A DNA stretch of 64,000 bases from Paracoccus tegillarcae (GTDB lineage: Bacteria; Pseudomonadota; Alphaproteobacteria; Rhodobacterales; Rhodobacteraceae). The stretch is from contig NZ_CP025408.1 of the NCBI RefSeq assembly GCF_002847305.1, positions 2,501,001 through 2,565,000 of the forward strand. The letters are read 5' to 3'. A program made the position numbers and the translations under genes. Below the pieces are notes generated by a model. The model saw only the letters and a program-made list of their open reading frames with translations, was not told where the DNA came from and searched no databases. Shown one piece after another: positions 35,576 to 43,657 of this stretch (the first letter of the stretch is position 1; each line of letters starts with the position of its first letter).

Positions 35576-35624
35576 AGGTTCGTAAAGCGCGAAAGCGAAG
35601 CTGTGTGTTCATGGCTGGCTCCTT

Positions 35625-35643
35625 TATACTCTGAATGAGTATA
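35625..35643. promoter_or_regulatory. Candidate NadQ operator 1 (perfect palindrome)
   Basis: TATACTC-TGAAT-GAGTATA is a perfect 7-5-7 inverted repeat placed directly upstream of the nadA start. With the neighbouring copy it lies between nadQ and nadA and most likely binds the NadQ repressor to control nadABC. The assignment to NadQ is by position and gene context. Confidence 0.65.
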
Positions 35644-35657
35644 TGATGCAGCCTATT

Positions 35658-35676
35658 TATACTCGATCTGAGTTTA
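35658..35676. promoter_or_regulatory. Candidate NadQ operator 2 (one mismatch)
   Basis: TATACTC-GATCT-GAGTTTA repeats the arm sequences of operator 1 with one mismatch. The two centres are 33 bp apart, about three helix turns, so two repressor dimers could sit on the same DNA face. It ends two bases from the nadQ stop codon. Confidence 0.6.
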
Positions 35677-35678
35677 TG

Positions 35679-36578
35679 TCAATCACGAGAGATCGGCAGG
35701 CGCGATCCTGCCAAGGCGCGGGCCTCGACCACCTCGCGCCGATAACGGAACAGCTTGGCCGGCCGGCCCCGCGATTCCTGCGACATTTCTCCGGTCTCCT
35801 CGATCAGCGCGTGCTGGTCGATCTGGCGGCGAAAATTCGACTTGTGCAGGCGCAGCCCGGCGATGGCCTCGACCGTTTGCTGCAGATGCAGCAGGGTGAA
35901 GCTGTCGGGCATCAGTTCGAACATCACCGGCTGATACTTGATCTTGGCCCGCAGCCGGGCAATGCCGGTGGCCAGAATGCGGCGGTGATCGGCCATCATC
36001 GGACGACCAAAACCTTGCGGCTGACCGGATTCTGCGACCAGCCCGGCCTCGTACATCAGTTCATAGCGCTGCAAGACAAGATCTTCGTTCCATTCCGCCC
36101 CGTTGGTGCCAAAGGCATATTGCACCCGGCGCAGACGTTCATCGCAAAGCGCGGGCGCGGTGGCTGCCCAATCGTTCAGGCGGGTGACGATCTGGTCCAG
36201 CATCCCCGCGCGGCCGTCGCGATAATCTTCCCACGGGAAATAATCGTACCAGTCCTGCCATTCGGCTCGTGCGGTGCCCGCCGACGACTGTTCGTGGACC
36301 AGACCCAGATAGCTGATCGAAATCCGGCGCGCGCCCGGGGCGGCGTCCGGCCCGCGGCCATGATCGGCAAAGGTATAAAGCTGCTCGAGATAGCCGACGG
36401 GATGATGGGTCTGATCCTCGACCCAGGCCCGCAAACCCGCCTGCAGGCTGTGATGACCGGATTCGAGATTGCCCGAGGGCAGGCTGCCACCCAGTTCGAT
36501 CGTCATGACCCGAGGACTGCCCGCCGTGACGGCGACAAGCACGGCGATCAATTCAGCTTGGTTGAAACCGGTGGGCAA
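35679..36578 (-). CDS. nadQ: NadQ-type NAD biosynthesis regulator (COG4111, Nudix-related)
   Basis: The 299-residue protein starts with a Nudix-like domain (GGSLPSGNLESGHHSLQAGLR, then LEQLYTFADHGR) that lacks a canonical Nudix box, so catalysis is unlikely. The C-terminal part has a winged-helix-like region (FTLLHLQQTVEAIAGLRLHK, then RRQIDQHALIEETGEMS and SRGRPAKLFRYR). This layout fits NadQ, a repressor of de novo NAD synthesis in alphaproteobacteria. The start is an unusual TTG at 36578 with an AGAG ribosome site. It lies directly upstream of nadA in the same direction with two palindromes between them. Name based on context and pattern. Confidence 0.72.
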   Translation of the reverse strand: MPTGFNQAELIAVLVAVTAGSPRVMTIELGGSLPSGNLESGHHSLQAGLRAWVEDQTHHPVGYLEQLYTFADHGRGPDAAPGARRISISYLGLVHEQSSAGTARAEWQDWYDYFPWEDYRDGRAGMLDQIVTRLNDWAATAPALCDERLRRVQYAFGTNGAEWNEDLVLQRYELMYEAGLVAESGQPQGFGRPMMADHRRILATGIARLRAKIKYQPVMFELMPDSFTLLHLQQTVEAIAGLRLHKSNFRRQIDQHALIEETGEMSQESRGRPAKLFRYRREVVEARALAGSRLPISRD

Positions 36579-36683
36579 GCAGGGCTCTCGTTCAATGTAT
36601 GCTTGTCAGCTATCACGAAACCTGAACGCTTCCAATCCGCTGAGCACAGGCCAAGTGGCGTCTGATCCAGAACGATCGGCATG

Positions 36684-37499
36684 TCACGGCGTAAACGCAC
36701 TGACCCAAAGCGAGGGCTGCCCCGGCACTGATGCGACGCCGCCCTCAGGCCCAAGCAGCGATCCACGCGAATCGCCGATGACGGCGAGCGACCCCACCAT
36801 GCCGTTGGGCGCGGTCCCGATCGGCGCACCCAGCAATGTCAGCTTTTCGCGGGCGGCGCGCACCTTTTCCTCGGGCATCGGTGCGGCCATGGCGAATTGA
36901 TTATAGGTCTCGGGCGAGTTGGTCAGACCCAGGGGACCGCGTTCGCGCAGCAGCGCGTGCAATTCGTCAAAGCGCCTCAGGTATTTCTGCGCGTTCTCCG
37001 GCGTGCGCGAATGAAATGCGCCAGCCGCCGCACGCCAGTCGCCGGTTTCCTGATAAAGATCGCGAACAAATCGCGCGGCATATCGGGCATTGGTCATCGG
37101 ATCGAACATCGCCGCGACCGAGGGGAAATTCTCGCCATGCCAGCGATAGTTGATCTGAAAGCAGCCGATATCGACATTGGGCCGGCCCAGGGCAACGCGC
37201 TCTTCGGCGAATGCAAGGGCGCTGGCCGGCTCGTCGAACCAGGACCCGGCCCCTTCGGCATTCACGCTCCAGGCCCAGGGGCGGACCGCGTCCCCCAACC
37301 GCCTGCCGGTTTCTGTCAGGGTCAGTGCGCCCAATATTTCGGGTGGGATGCCAGCCTCTGTCGCTGCCGTCATCGCCGCATATTCGCAGGTTTCCGCCGC
37401 GTGCAACGCCTCTGCCGATGGCAGGGCGGCCAACACAGGCCCGGTCAGCAGTCCTGCCAGCCAGCACCACAACACAGCAATGCGAATAAGAAGCGACAT
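36684..37499 (-). CDS. Lytic transglycosylase (SLT domain), secreted
   Basis: The 271-residue protein has a signal peptide (first 24 residues, ending VLA) and a transglycosylase fold. The catalytic glutamate is Glu63 in ALTLTETGRR, and VDIGCFQINYRWHGENF is the substrate-cleft motif of the VirB1/SLT group. It cleaves the glycan strands of peptidoglycan in the periplasm, making local gaps for envelope structures. The C-terminal 60 residues are outside the domain and rich in Gly, Pro and Ala. It is an isolated minus-strand gene between nadQ and the polyamine transporter operon; the target structure it serves is unknown. Confidence 0.88.
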   Translation of the reverse strand: MSLLIRIAVLWCWLAGLLTGPVLAALPSAEALHAAETCEYAAMTAATEAGIPPEILGALTLTETGRRLGDAVRPWAWSVNAEGAGSWFDEPASALAFAEERVALGRPNVDIGCFQINYRWHGENFPSVAAMFDPMTNARYAARFVRDLYQETGDWRAAAGAFHSRTPENAQKYLRRFDELHALLRERGPLGLTNSPETYNQFAMAAPMPEEKVRAAREKLTLLGAPIGTAPNGMVGSLAVIGDSRGSLLGPEGGVASVPGQPSLWVSAFTP

Positions 37500-37681
37500 G
37501 AATCCCCTTGGGGTGAACTCTGTCCTTAAACTAGCTTCCCTGGCTTAATATTTGGTGAGTCCGTGCCCGGATCATGGCGGACTGCTAAAAAGGCAATAAA
37601 AGTCAGTTGCATTGCGAACCGCCACGCGCGTAACCTCTGCCTTGCGCAACCAACGAGAAACATAATCAGGGAGAGCGCAGA

Positions 37682-38785
37682 TTGCTGGATAACAGCTTGG
37701 ACGAAGGTTTCGTCGTCTTTGAGCATGTACAGAAAAGCTATGACGGTGAGATACTTGTCGTCAAAGATTTGAATCTGAATATCGGTCAGGGCGAGTTCCT
37801 GACCATGTTGGGGCCATCGGGTTCTGGCAAGACCACCTGCCTGATGATGCTGGCAGGGTTCGAGCAGGCGACCCATGGCGAGATCCGCCTGAACGGCCGC
37901 AATATCAACGACGTCCCCCCGCACAAGCGTGGCATCGGCATGGTGTTCCAGAACTATGCGCTGTTTCCGCATATGACGGTGGGCGAGAACCTGTCCTTTC
38001 CGCTGGAAGTGCGCGGGATCGGCAAGGCGGAGCGTGAAACCCGGATCAAACGGGCGCTGGACATGGTGCAGATGGGCGCGTTCGCGAATCGCCGCCCGGC
38101 GCAATTGTCGGGTGGCCAGCAACAGCGTATCGCGCTGGCCCGTGCACTGGTCTTTGACCCCGAACTGGTCCTGATGGACGAACCGCTTGGCGCGCTGGAC
38201 AAACAGCTGCGCGAACATATGCAGTTCGAAATCAAGGAACTGCACGAACGCCTTGGAATCACGGTCGTTTACGTCACCCATGATCAGGGCGAGGCGCTGA
38301 CCATGTCGGACCGGATCGCGGTGTTCAATGACGGCCGCGTCCAGCAGCTTGCTACCCCGTCGCAGCTTTATGAGCAGCCCGAGAACAGCTTTGTCGCGTC
38401 CTTCATCGGCGAAAACAACGCGTTGGAAGGGGTGATCGAACAGCTGAACGGCAGTGATGCGGTGGTGCGCCTGCATAGCGGCGAGGCAATCGACGCCACT
38501 GCGGTGAACATCACCGAGGTCGGGCAGCCCACCATGGTTTCGATCCGGCCCGAGCGGGTCGAATTCAAGGCCGAACAGATGCCGCCCGGTGCCCATACCG
38601 TCGAGGCCGAGGTGATCGACGTGATCTATATGGGTGACATCCTGAGAACGCGGCTGCGTGTTGCGGGCAGCGAGGATTTCGTGATGAAATGCCGCAACAC
38701 GATCGGACAGACGCGGCTGACGGAAGGCCAGAAGATCCGTATCGGCTGGCACCCGCAGGATGCCCGCGCGCTGGATCCGGTCTGA
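37682..38785 (+). CDS. Spermidine/putrescine-type ABC transporter, ATP-binding protein (PotA-like)
   Basis: The 367-residue ATPase has Walker A LGPSGSGKTTC, Q-loop FQNYALFPHMT, signature LSGGQQQR, Walker B LVLMDEPLGALDK and the VTHDQGEA switch. A C-terminal TOBE-like domain (from about residue 280: VSIRPERVEFK and IYMGDILRTR) senses or stabilises the complex, as in PotA and MalK. The start is a TTG at 37682 behind GGGAGAG; no better start exists without cutting the N-terminal beta strand. It is the first gene of a six-gene operon whose three paralogous binding proteins follow. The exact polyamine or related amine is not known. Confidence 0.92.
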   Translation: MLDNSLDEGFVVFEHVQKSYDGEILVVKDLNLNIGQGEFLTMLGPSGSGKTTCLMMLAGFEQATHGEIRLNGRNINDVPPHKRGIGMVFQNYALFPHMTVGENLSFPLEVRGIGKAERETRIKRALDMVQMGAFANRRPAQLSGGQQQRIALARALVFDPELVLMDEPLGALDKQLREHMQFEIKELHERLGITVVYVTHDQGEALTMSDRIAVFNDGRVQQLATPSQLYEQPENSFVASFIGENNALEGVIEQLNGSDAVVRLHSGEAIDATAVNITEVGQPTMVSIRPERVEFKAEQMPPGAHTVEAEVIDVIYMGDILRTRLRVAGSEDFVMKCRNTIGQTRLTEGQKIRIGWHPQDARALDPV

Positions 38786-38840
38786 GGCCCGGTCTGAGGA
38801 TGGAACGCATTCCACATCTCACAAGGAAGAGGACGCGATC

Positions 38841-39914
38841 ATGAAACGGACTATTCTTATCTGCAGCGCGCTTGTCGCGCCGTCACTGGCGATGGCCGAG
38901 GGCAGCGTCGAGGTGATGTCCTGGGGCGGTGCCTATTCGCAATCGCAGGTCGACGCCTATAACCAGCCCTTCGAGGCCGAGACCGGCATCAGCGTGAACA
39001 TGACCGATGTCGACAACCCGGCGACGCCGATCAAGGCGCAGGCACAGGCGGGCAATGTCACGGCCGATCTGGCCAGTATGGGCTATTCCGACGCGACGCG
39101 GCTGTGTGACGAAGGGGCGCTGAAGCCGATTGATCCAGCCGATTTGATGCCCGCAGAGGATGGCACGCCTGCTGCTGATGATTTTCTGGAGGGCGGGCTG
39201 TCGGATTGCTTCGTTGCAACCGATGTCTACGCCACGATCATCGCCTTTGACGAAAGCAAGTTCACCGATAATCCGCCCGGCAGCATCGCTGACTTCTTTG
39301 ATATCGAGACCTATCCGGGCAAGCGCGGCGTGCTGAAAGAGCCGCGCTTCAACATGGAAATGGCGCTGATGGCCGATGGCGTCCCCGCCGATGAGGTCTA
39401 TGACGTCCTGTCCACGCCCGAGGGGCTGGACCGCGCCTTCGCCAAGCTGGACACAATCAAGGATCATGCCGTATTCTGGGAGGCTGGGGCGCAGCCGCCG
39501 CAATTGCTGGCCGATGGCGAAGTGGTGATGACGCAGGCCTATAACGGTCGTATCTTCAATGCCTCGGTCGATGAGGGACAGCCGTTCAAGATCATCTGGG
39601 ATGGCCAGATCTACGAAATGGAGGGCTGGGTGCTGCCCGAGGATGGCCCGAACCCCGAAAACGCCATGGCCTATCTGAAATTCTCGACCAGCGCTGAATC
39701 GCTGGCGCGGGCTTCGATGCAGATCAGCTATGGGCCGCCGCGCAAAAGCTCGGCCGCGCTGGTTGGAAACTACAAGGACACGGATATTCCGATGTCGCCC
39801 AACCTGCCGACCTCGCCCGAAAACATGGGCAATGCGCTGGCCTTCGACAATGATTTCTGGGTCGACCACATGTCGCAGTTGAACGAACGCTTTGCCGCCT
39901 GGCTGGCTTCGTGA
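38841..39914 (+). CDS. Polyamine-type periplasmic binding protein 1 of 3 (PotD/PotF family)
   Basis: The 357-residue protein has a signal peptide with cleavage after AMA (about residue 19), then GSVEVMSWGGAYSQSQVDAY, the mature start of the PotD/PotF family. Later blocks FFDIETYPGKRGVL, WEAGAQPPQLLADGE and IWDGQIYEMEGWVLPEDGPN are shared with the next two genes. It delivers a ligand to the PotB/PotC-type permeases at 42353 and 43658. The ATG follows AAGGAAGAGG. A strong hairpin lies just after the stop. Confidence 0.9.
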   Translation: MKRTILICSALVAPSLAMAEGSVEVMSWGGAYSQSQVDAYNQPFEAETGISVNMTDVDNPATPIKAQAQAGNVTADLASMGYSDATRLCDEGALKPIDPADLMPAEDGTPAADDFLEGGLSDCFVATDVYATIIAFDESKFTDNPPGSIADFFDIETYPGKRGVLKEPRFNMEMALMADGVPADEVYDVLSTPEGLDRAFAKLDTIKDHAVFWEAGAQPPQLLADGEVVMTQAYNGRIFNASVDEGQPFKIIWDGQIYEMEGWVLPEDGPNPENAMAYLKFSTSAESLARASMQISYGPPRKSSAALVGNYKDTDIPMSPNLPTSPENMGNALAFDNDFWVDHMSQLNERFAAWLAS

Positions 39915-39919
39915 CAATC

Positions 39920-39945
39920 CTGCCGGTCCTTTTCCGGACCGGCAG
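39920..39945 (+). terminator. Hairpin after binding-protein gene 1
   Basis: CTGCCGGTCC at 39920-39929 pairs perfectly with GGACCGGCAG at 39936-39945 around a TTTTCC loop. No U-tract follows, so it may stabilise mRNA 3' ends or attenuate rather than fully terminate. It is the first of three such hairpins, one after each binding-protein gene. Confidence 0.6.
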
Positions 39946-40025
39946 CTTCGCCCGATCAGGGCCACGAAGGCGCGCAAAAGCGCCGCATTGAAATCGGTGA
40001 ACGACGTTTATTTACAGAGGTTTGA

Positions 40026-41099
40026 ATGAAACACAGACTGATCCTGACCACCGCGCTTGTCGGCCTGGCACTGCCCGCCGCCGCGCAGGAAATCGAACTG
40101 CTCAGCTGGGGCGGCGCCTATGGCAACAGCCATCTGGAAGCCTATGCCAAACCCTTCGAGGCCGAGAGCGGTATCAAGGTCAATATCCAGGACTCCGACA
40201 ACCCCGCCACGCCGATCAAGGCCATGGTCGAGGCTGGCAATATCAGCGTGGACGTGGCCTCGGTCGAATATGCCGATGCCGTGCGGCTATGCGACGAAGG
40301 ATTGCTGGAGATGATCGATCCGGCAATTCTGGCGCCGACCGAAGACGGCATGGACGCGAGCGAGGATTTCATCGACGGCGCGGTGACCGACTGTTTTGTC
40401 GGTACGGATGTCTATTCGATGGTGCTGGCTTATGACGACGGCCAGTTCGCCGACGCCAAGCCCGCCGCACCTGCCGATTTCTTCGATCTGGAGGCTTTCC
40501 CCGGCAAGCGCACCATGCGCAAGGGCGCCAAGTTCAATCTGGAACTGGCGCTGATGGCGGATGGCGTGCCCGCAGCCGAGGTCTATGACATGCTGGGCAC
40601 TGCCGAGGGCGTCGACCGGGCCTTTGCCAAACTGGATTCGATCAAGAACGACGTGATCTGGTGGGAGGCCGGTGCTCAGCCGCCGCAATTGCTGGCTGAC
40701 GGCGAGGTCAGCATGGCCTTCGCGTTCAACGGCCGGATCTTCAACGCGGCGCAGGAAGAGGGCAAGCCCTTCAACATCATCTGGGATGGCCAGATTTACG
40801 AGATGGAAGGCTGGGTCATCCCGAAGGGCGCACCCAATCTGGAAGACGCGCTGCAATTCGTGACCTATTCGACCTCTCCGGCACCGCAGGCCCGTGCTGC
40901 TGAATTCATCAGCTACGGCCCGCCGCGCAAATCGGCGGCTGCACTGGTCGGCAATATCGAGGGCACCGAAACCCCGATGGGCCCGAACCTGCCGACCTTT
41001 GAAGAGAACATGACCAATGCGCTTGGCTCGAACCTGGATTTCTGGGTCGATCACGATGCCGAGCTGAACGAACGCTTTAACAGCTGGCTGGCCGGCTGA
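40026..41099 (+). CDS. Polyamine-type periplasmic binding protein 2 of 3
   Basis: The 357-residue protein has the same architecture as the previous gene: signal peptide ending AAAQ, then EIELLSWGGAYGNSHLEAY, FFDLEAFPGKRTMRKG, WEAGAQPPQLLADGE and IWDGQIYEMEGWVIPKG. By eye it is closer to copy 1 than to copy 3 in the ligand-pocket blocks. It likely arose by local duplication. Differences around the lid region (AGNISVDVASVEYADAVR; AFNGRIFN) may shift ligand preference. The gene starts with a short ribosome site AGAGGTTTG and ends before a strong terminator-like hairpin. Confidence 0.9.
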   Translation: MKHRLILTTALVGLALPAAAQEIELLSWGGAYGNSHLEAYAKPFEAESGIKVNIQDSDNPATPIKAMVEAGNISVDVASVEYADAVRLCDEGLLEMIDPAILAPTEDGMDASEDFIDGAVTDCFVGTDVYSMVLAYDDGQFADAKPAAPADFFDLEAFPGKRTMRKGAKFNLELALMADGVPAAEVYDMLGTAEGVDRAFAKLDSIKNDVIWWEAGAQPPQLLADGEVSMAFAFNGRIFNAAQEEGKPFNIIWDGQIYEMEGWVIPKGAPNLEDALQFVTYSTSPAPQARAAEFISYGPPRKSAAALVGNIEGTETPMGPNLPTFEENMTNALGSNLDFWVDHDAELNERFNSWLAG

Positions 41100-41109
41100 C
41101 GAAAGCTTG

Positions 41110-41143
41110 CAGCGGGCGGACAACAGATCCCGCCCGCTGTTTT
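41110..41143 (+). terminator. Terminator-like hairpin after binding-protein gene 2
   Basis: CAGCGGGCGG (41110-41119) pairs with CCGCCCGCTG (41130-41139), followed by TTTTC. It is the only one of the three hairpins with a U-tract, so some transcripts may end here and lower the expression of downstream genes. Confidence 0.7.
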
Positions 41144-41215
41144 CGGTTGTTAAATAGCCGAAATAAGTGAAATAAAACAATATACTAAAAAACGATCATC
41201 CAACAGGGAAACAAC

Positions 41216-42292
41216 ATGAAAACGCTTCTTATTGCCACCACCGCCCTTGCCGGTGTCGCCAGTGCCGCGCTGGCCGAAGGTGAAGTCAACGTCGTCTCAT
41301 GGGGCGGCGCCTACGAGGTCAGTCAGGTCGAGGCTTACAACAAGCCCTTCACCGCAGAGACCGGCATCACCGTCAACATGATCGCCGCCGATAACCCGGC
41401 AACGCCGCTCAAGGCGCAGGTAGAGGCCAACAACATCACGGGCGACGTCTTTGACGTCGAAGTCAGCGACGCGATCCGCCTGTGCGACGAGGGCGCCCTG
41501 GTCGAGATCGACCCGGCAATGCTGCCTGCCGCACCCGATGGCACACCGGCCGCCGAAGACTTCATCGACGGCGCACTTCTGGATTGCGCCGTCGCGAATA
41601 TCTTCTGGGGTACGGTCATTGCCTTTGACACGACCAAGTTCGAAGGCGATGCGCCTGCCACGGCAGCCGATTTCTTCGATCTCGAGAAATTCCCCGGCAA
41701 GCGTGGCCTGCCCAAGAACCCGAAACGCACGCTGTATCTGGCGCTGATCGCCGATGGCGTCGCCGCGGATGAAATCTACGACGTGCTGTCGACCGAAGAG
41801 GGCGTCCAGCGCGCCTTTGCAAAGCTCGACACCATCAAGGGCGACACCGTCTGGTGGGAGGCCGGCGCTCAGCCTGTGCAACTGCTGGCCGATGGCGAAG
41901 TGACCATGGCCACCGGTTATAACGGTCGTTTCTTCGACGCCATGGTGGCCGAGGGCAAACCCTTCGAGATCATCTGGGACGGGCAATACATGGATCTCGA
42001 CATGTTCGTGATCCCCAAGGATTCGCCCAATCCCGAGGGTGCGATGGAATATCTGAAATATGCCACCGACACGCAGCGTCTGGCCGATCAGGCGAAATAC
42101 ATCGCCTATGGTCCGGCCCGCAAATCTTCGGCGGCTCTGGTTGGCATGTATCAGGACGGCACGACCGAAATGGCGCCTCATATGCCGACCAACCCGGACT
42201 ATCTGACCACCGCGGTCATGGATGATCCGGAATTCTGGGCGGATCACGACGCCGAACTCAGCGAGCAGTTCAACGCCTGGCTGGCAAGCTGA
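41216..42292 (+). CDS. Polyamine-type periplasmic binding protein 3 of 3
   Basis: The 358-residue protein keeps the family layout: signal peptide ending ALA, then EGEVNVVSWGGAYEVSQVEAY, FFDLEKFPGKRGLPKNP, WEAGAQPVQLLADGE and IWDGQYMDLDMFVIPK. The block IYEMEGW of copies 1 and 2 is replaced by QYMDLDMF, and PPQLL by PVQLL, so the ligand pocket differs most in this copy. It has its own ribosome site (AGGGAAACAAC) after an A/T-rich 70-base leader that may hold a promoter. A perfect 11-bp hairpin separates it from the permease genes. Confidence 0.9.
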   Translation: MKTLLIATTALAGVASAALAEGEVNVVSWGGAYEVSQVEAYNKPFTAETGITVNMIAADNPATPLKAQVEANNITGDVFDVEVSDAIRLCDEGALVEIDPAMLPAAPDGTPAAEDFIDGALLDCAVANIFWGTVIAFDTTKFEGDAPATAADFFDLEKFPGKRGLPKNPKRTLYLALIADGVAADEIYDVLSTEEGVQRAFAKLDTIKGDTVWWEAGAQPVQLLADGEVTMATGYNGRFFDAMVAEGKPFEIIWDGQYMDLDMFVIPKDSPNPEGAMEYLKYATDTQRLADQAKYIAYGPARKSSAALVGMYQDGTTEMAPHMPTNPDYLTTAVMDDPEFWADHDAELSEQFNAWLAS

Positions 42293-42303
42293 TCCAAGAA
42301 ATG

Positions 42304-42330
42304 GCCGCCGCGCGATTTGCGCGCGGCGGC
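42304..42330 (+). terminator. Perfect hairpin between binding proteins and permeases
   Basis: GCCGCCGCGCG (42304-42314) pairs perfectly with CGCGCGGCGGC (42320-42330) around ATTTG. No U-tract follows. Such a hairpin after a binding-protein gene typically protects upstream mRNA and lowers expression of the permease genes. Confidence 0.6.
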
Positions 42331-42352
42331 CCCTCGACCTGCAAGAGGCACC

Positions 42353-43651
42353 ATGGCCCAGGCTCTCGACCCTCATGCCGCCATCGTCACCGCCGCCGGT
42401 GGCGTCGATGATGGCCCGCTGACCACCGCTGACGGGCAGCCGCTTGGCCGCGCCTTGCGCCGGTCGCAGCGCCGCGCCAAACGCCGCGCCTTTCTGCTGG
42501 TGCTGCCGCTGCTGGCCTTTGTGGTCATCACCTTCGTGGTGCCGATCGCGCAGATGCTGCAGCGGTCCTTCTACAATGACGGGTTTTCCGCCAACATGCC
42601 GGAAATCTCGGCCTGGTTTGCCGAGAACCCCCACGGAACCGAGCCTGACGAAGCCGCCTGGGCGGCGCTGGCCAATGATCTGGTGGCATCGGCCGAGGCC
42701 CGCAGCATTGGTGTTGTCGGCACGCGCATCAATTACGACGTACCGGGCACGCGTTCGCAATTCACCTCGACCGGGCGCAAGGTGCGCGACGGGATCGAAC
42801 CGCCCTATCGCGAGGCGCTGCTGGAGATCGACGAGGATTGGGCCGATCCCCAGTTATGGGGTGCCATGCGCGAGGCCTCGACCCCGTTTACCACGAATTT
42901 CTACCTTGCCTCGCTGGACCGCACCCGTGCCGATGATGGCAGCGTTGTCATGGTGCGCGAAAGCCAGCAGGTCTACGTGATGCTGTTCCAGCGCACGTTG
43001 TGGCTGTCGCTGCTGATCACCGCGATGACCTTTCTCCTAGGTTTTCCGATCGCGCATCTTCTGGCGACGCTGCCGATGCGCAAATCGAACCTGCTGATGA
43101 TCCTTGTGTTGCTGCCCTTCTGGACCTCGCTTCTGGTGCGCACGACCAGTTGGATCGTGCTGCTGCAGCAGCAGGGCGTGGTCAATGATCTGCTGGTCTG
43201 GATGGGCGTGATCGGCGGCAGCGAGCGGTTGCAGATGATCTATAATCAGACCGGCTCAATCATCGCCATGACGCATATCCTGCTGCCGTTCATGATCCTG
43301 CCGCTTTACTCGGTGATGCGCACGATCAACCCGTCTTATGTGCGCGCCGCGCGCAGTTTGGGCGCGACCAGTTGGACAACGTTCCGACGCATCTATTTCC
43401 CGCAGACGCTGCCGGGGCTGGGGGCAGGGGCCTTGCTGGTGTTCATTCTGGCGGTTGGCTACTACATCACGCCTGCACTGGTTGGCGGCGCGTCGGGACA
43501 GTTGATCTCGAACATGATCGCCATGCACATGACCGATACGCTGAACTGGTCCATGGCCGCCGCGCTGGCCGCGCTGCTGCTGGCCGGAGTTCTGATCCTT
43601 TACTGGCTCTATGACCGCATCGTCGGCATCGACAATCTCAAGCTGGGGTGA
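42353..43651 (+). CDS. Polyamine-type ABC transporter permease, PotB-like, with enlarged periplasmic loop
   Basis: The 432-residue permease is about 150 residues longer than E. coli PotB. After a basic cytoplasmic N-terminus and one helix (AFLLVLPLLAFVVITFVVPIA) a loop of about 150 residues faces the periplasm, with ARSIGVVGTRINYDVPG and PLWGAMREASTPFTTNFYL-type sequence; the remaining five helices follow from about residue 205. The coupling loop YVRAARSLGATSWTTFRRIYFPQTLPG is typical. The ATG at 42353 follows AAGAGG. The extended loop may help dock the three different binding proteins; that is inference. Confidence 0.9.
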   Translation: MAQALDPHAAIVTAAGGVDDGPLTTADGQPLGRALRRSQRRAKRRAFLLVLPLLAFVVITFVVPIAQMLQRSFYNDGFSANMPEISAWFAENPHGTEPDEAAWAALANDLVASAEARSIGVVGTRINYDVPGTRSQFTSTGRKVRDGIEPPYREALLEIDEDWADPQLWGAMREASTPFTTNFYLASLDRTRADDGSVVMVRESQQVYVMLFQRTLWLSLLITAMTFLLGFPIAHLLATLPMRKSNLLMILVLLPFWTSLLVRTTSWIVLLQQQGVVNDLLVWMGVIGGSERLQMIYNQTGSIIAMTHILLPFMILPLYSVMRTINPSYVRAARSLGATSWTTFRRIYFPQTLPGLGAGALLVFILAVGYYITPALVGGASGQLISNMIAMHMTDTLNWSMAAALAALLLAGVLILYWLYDRIVGIDNLKLG

Positions 43652-43657
43652 CGCAAC

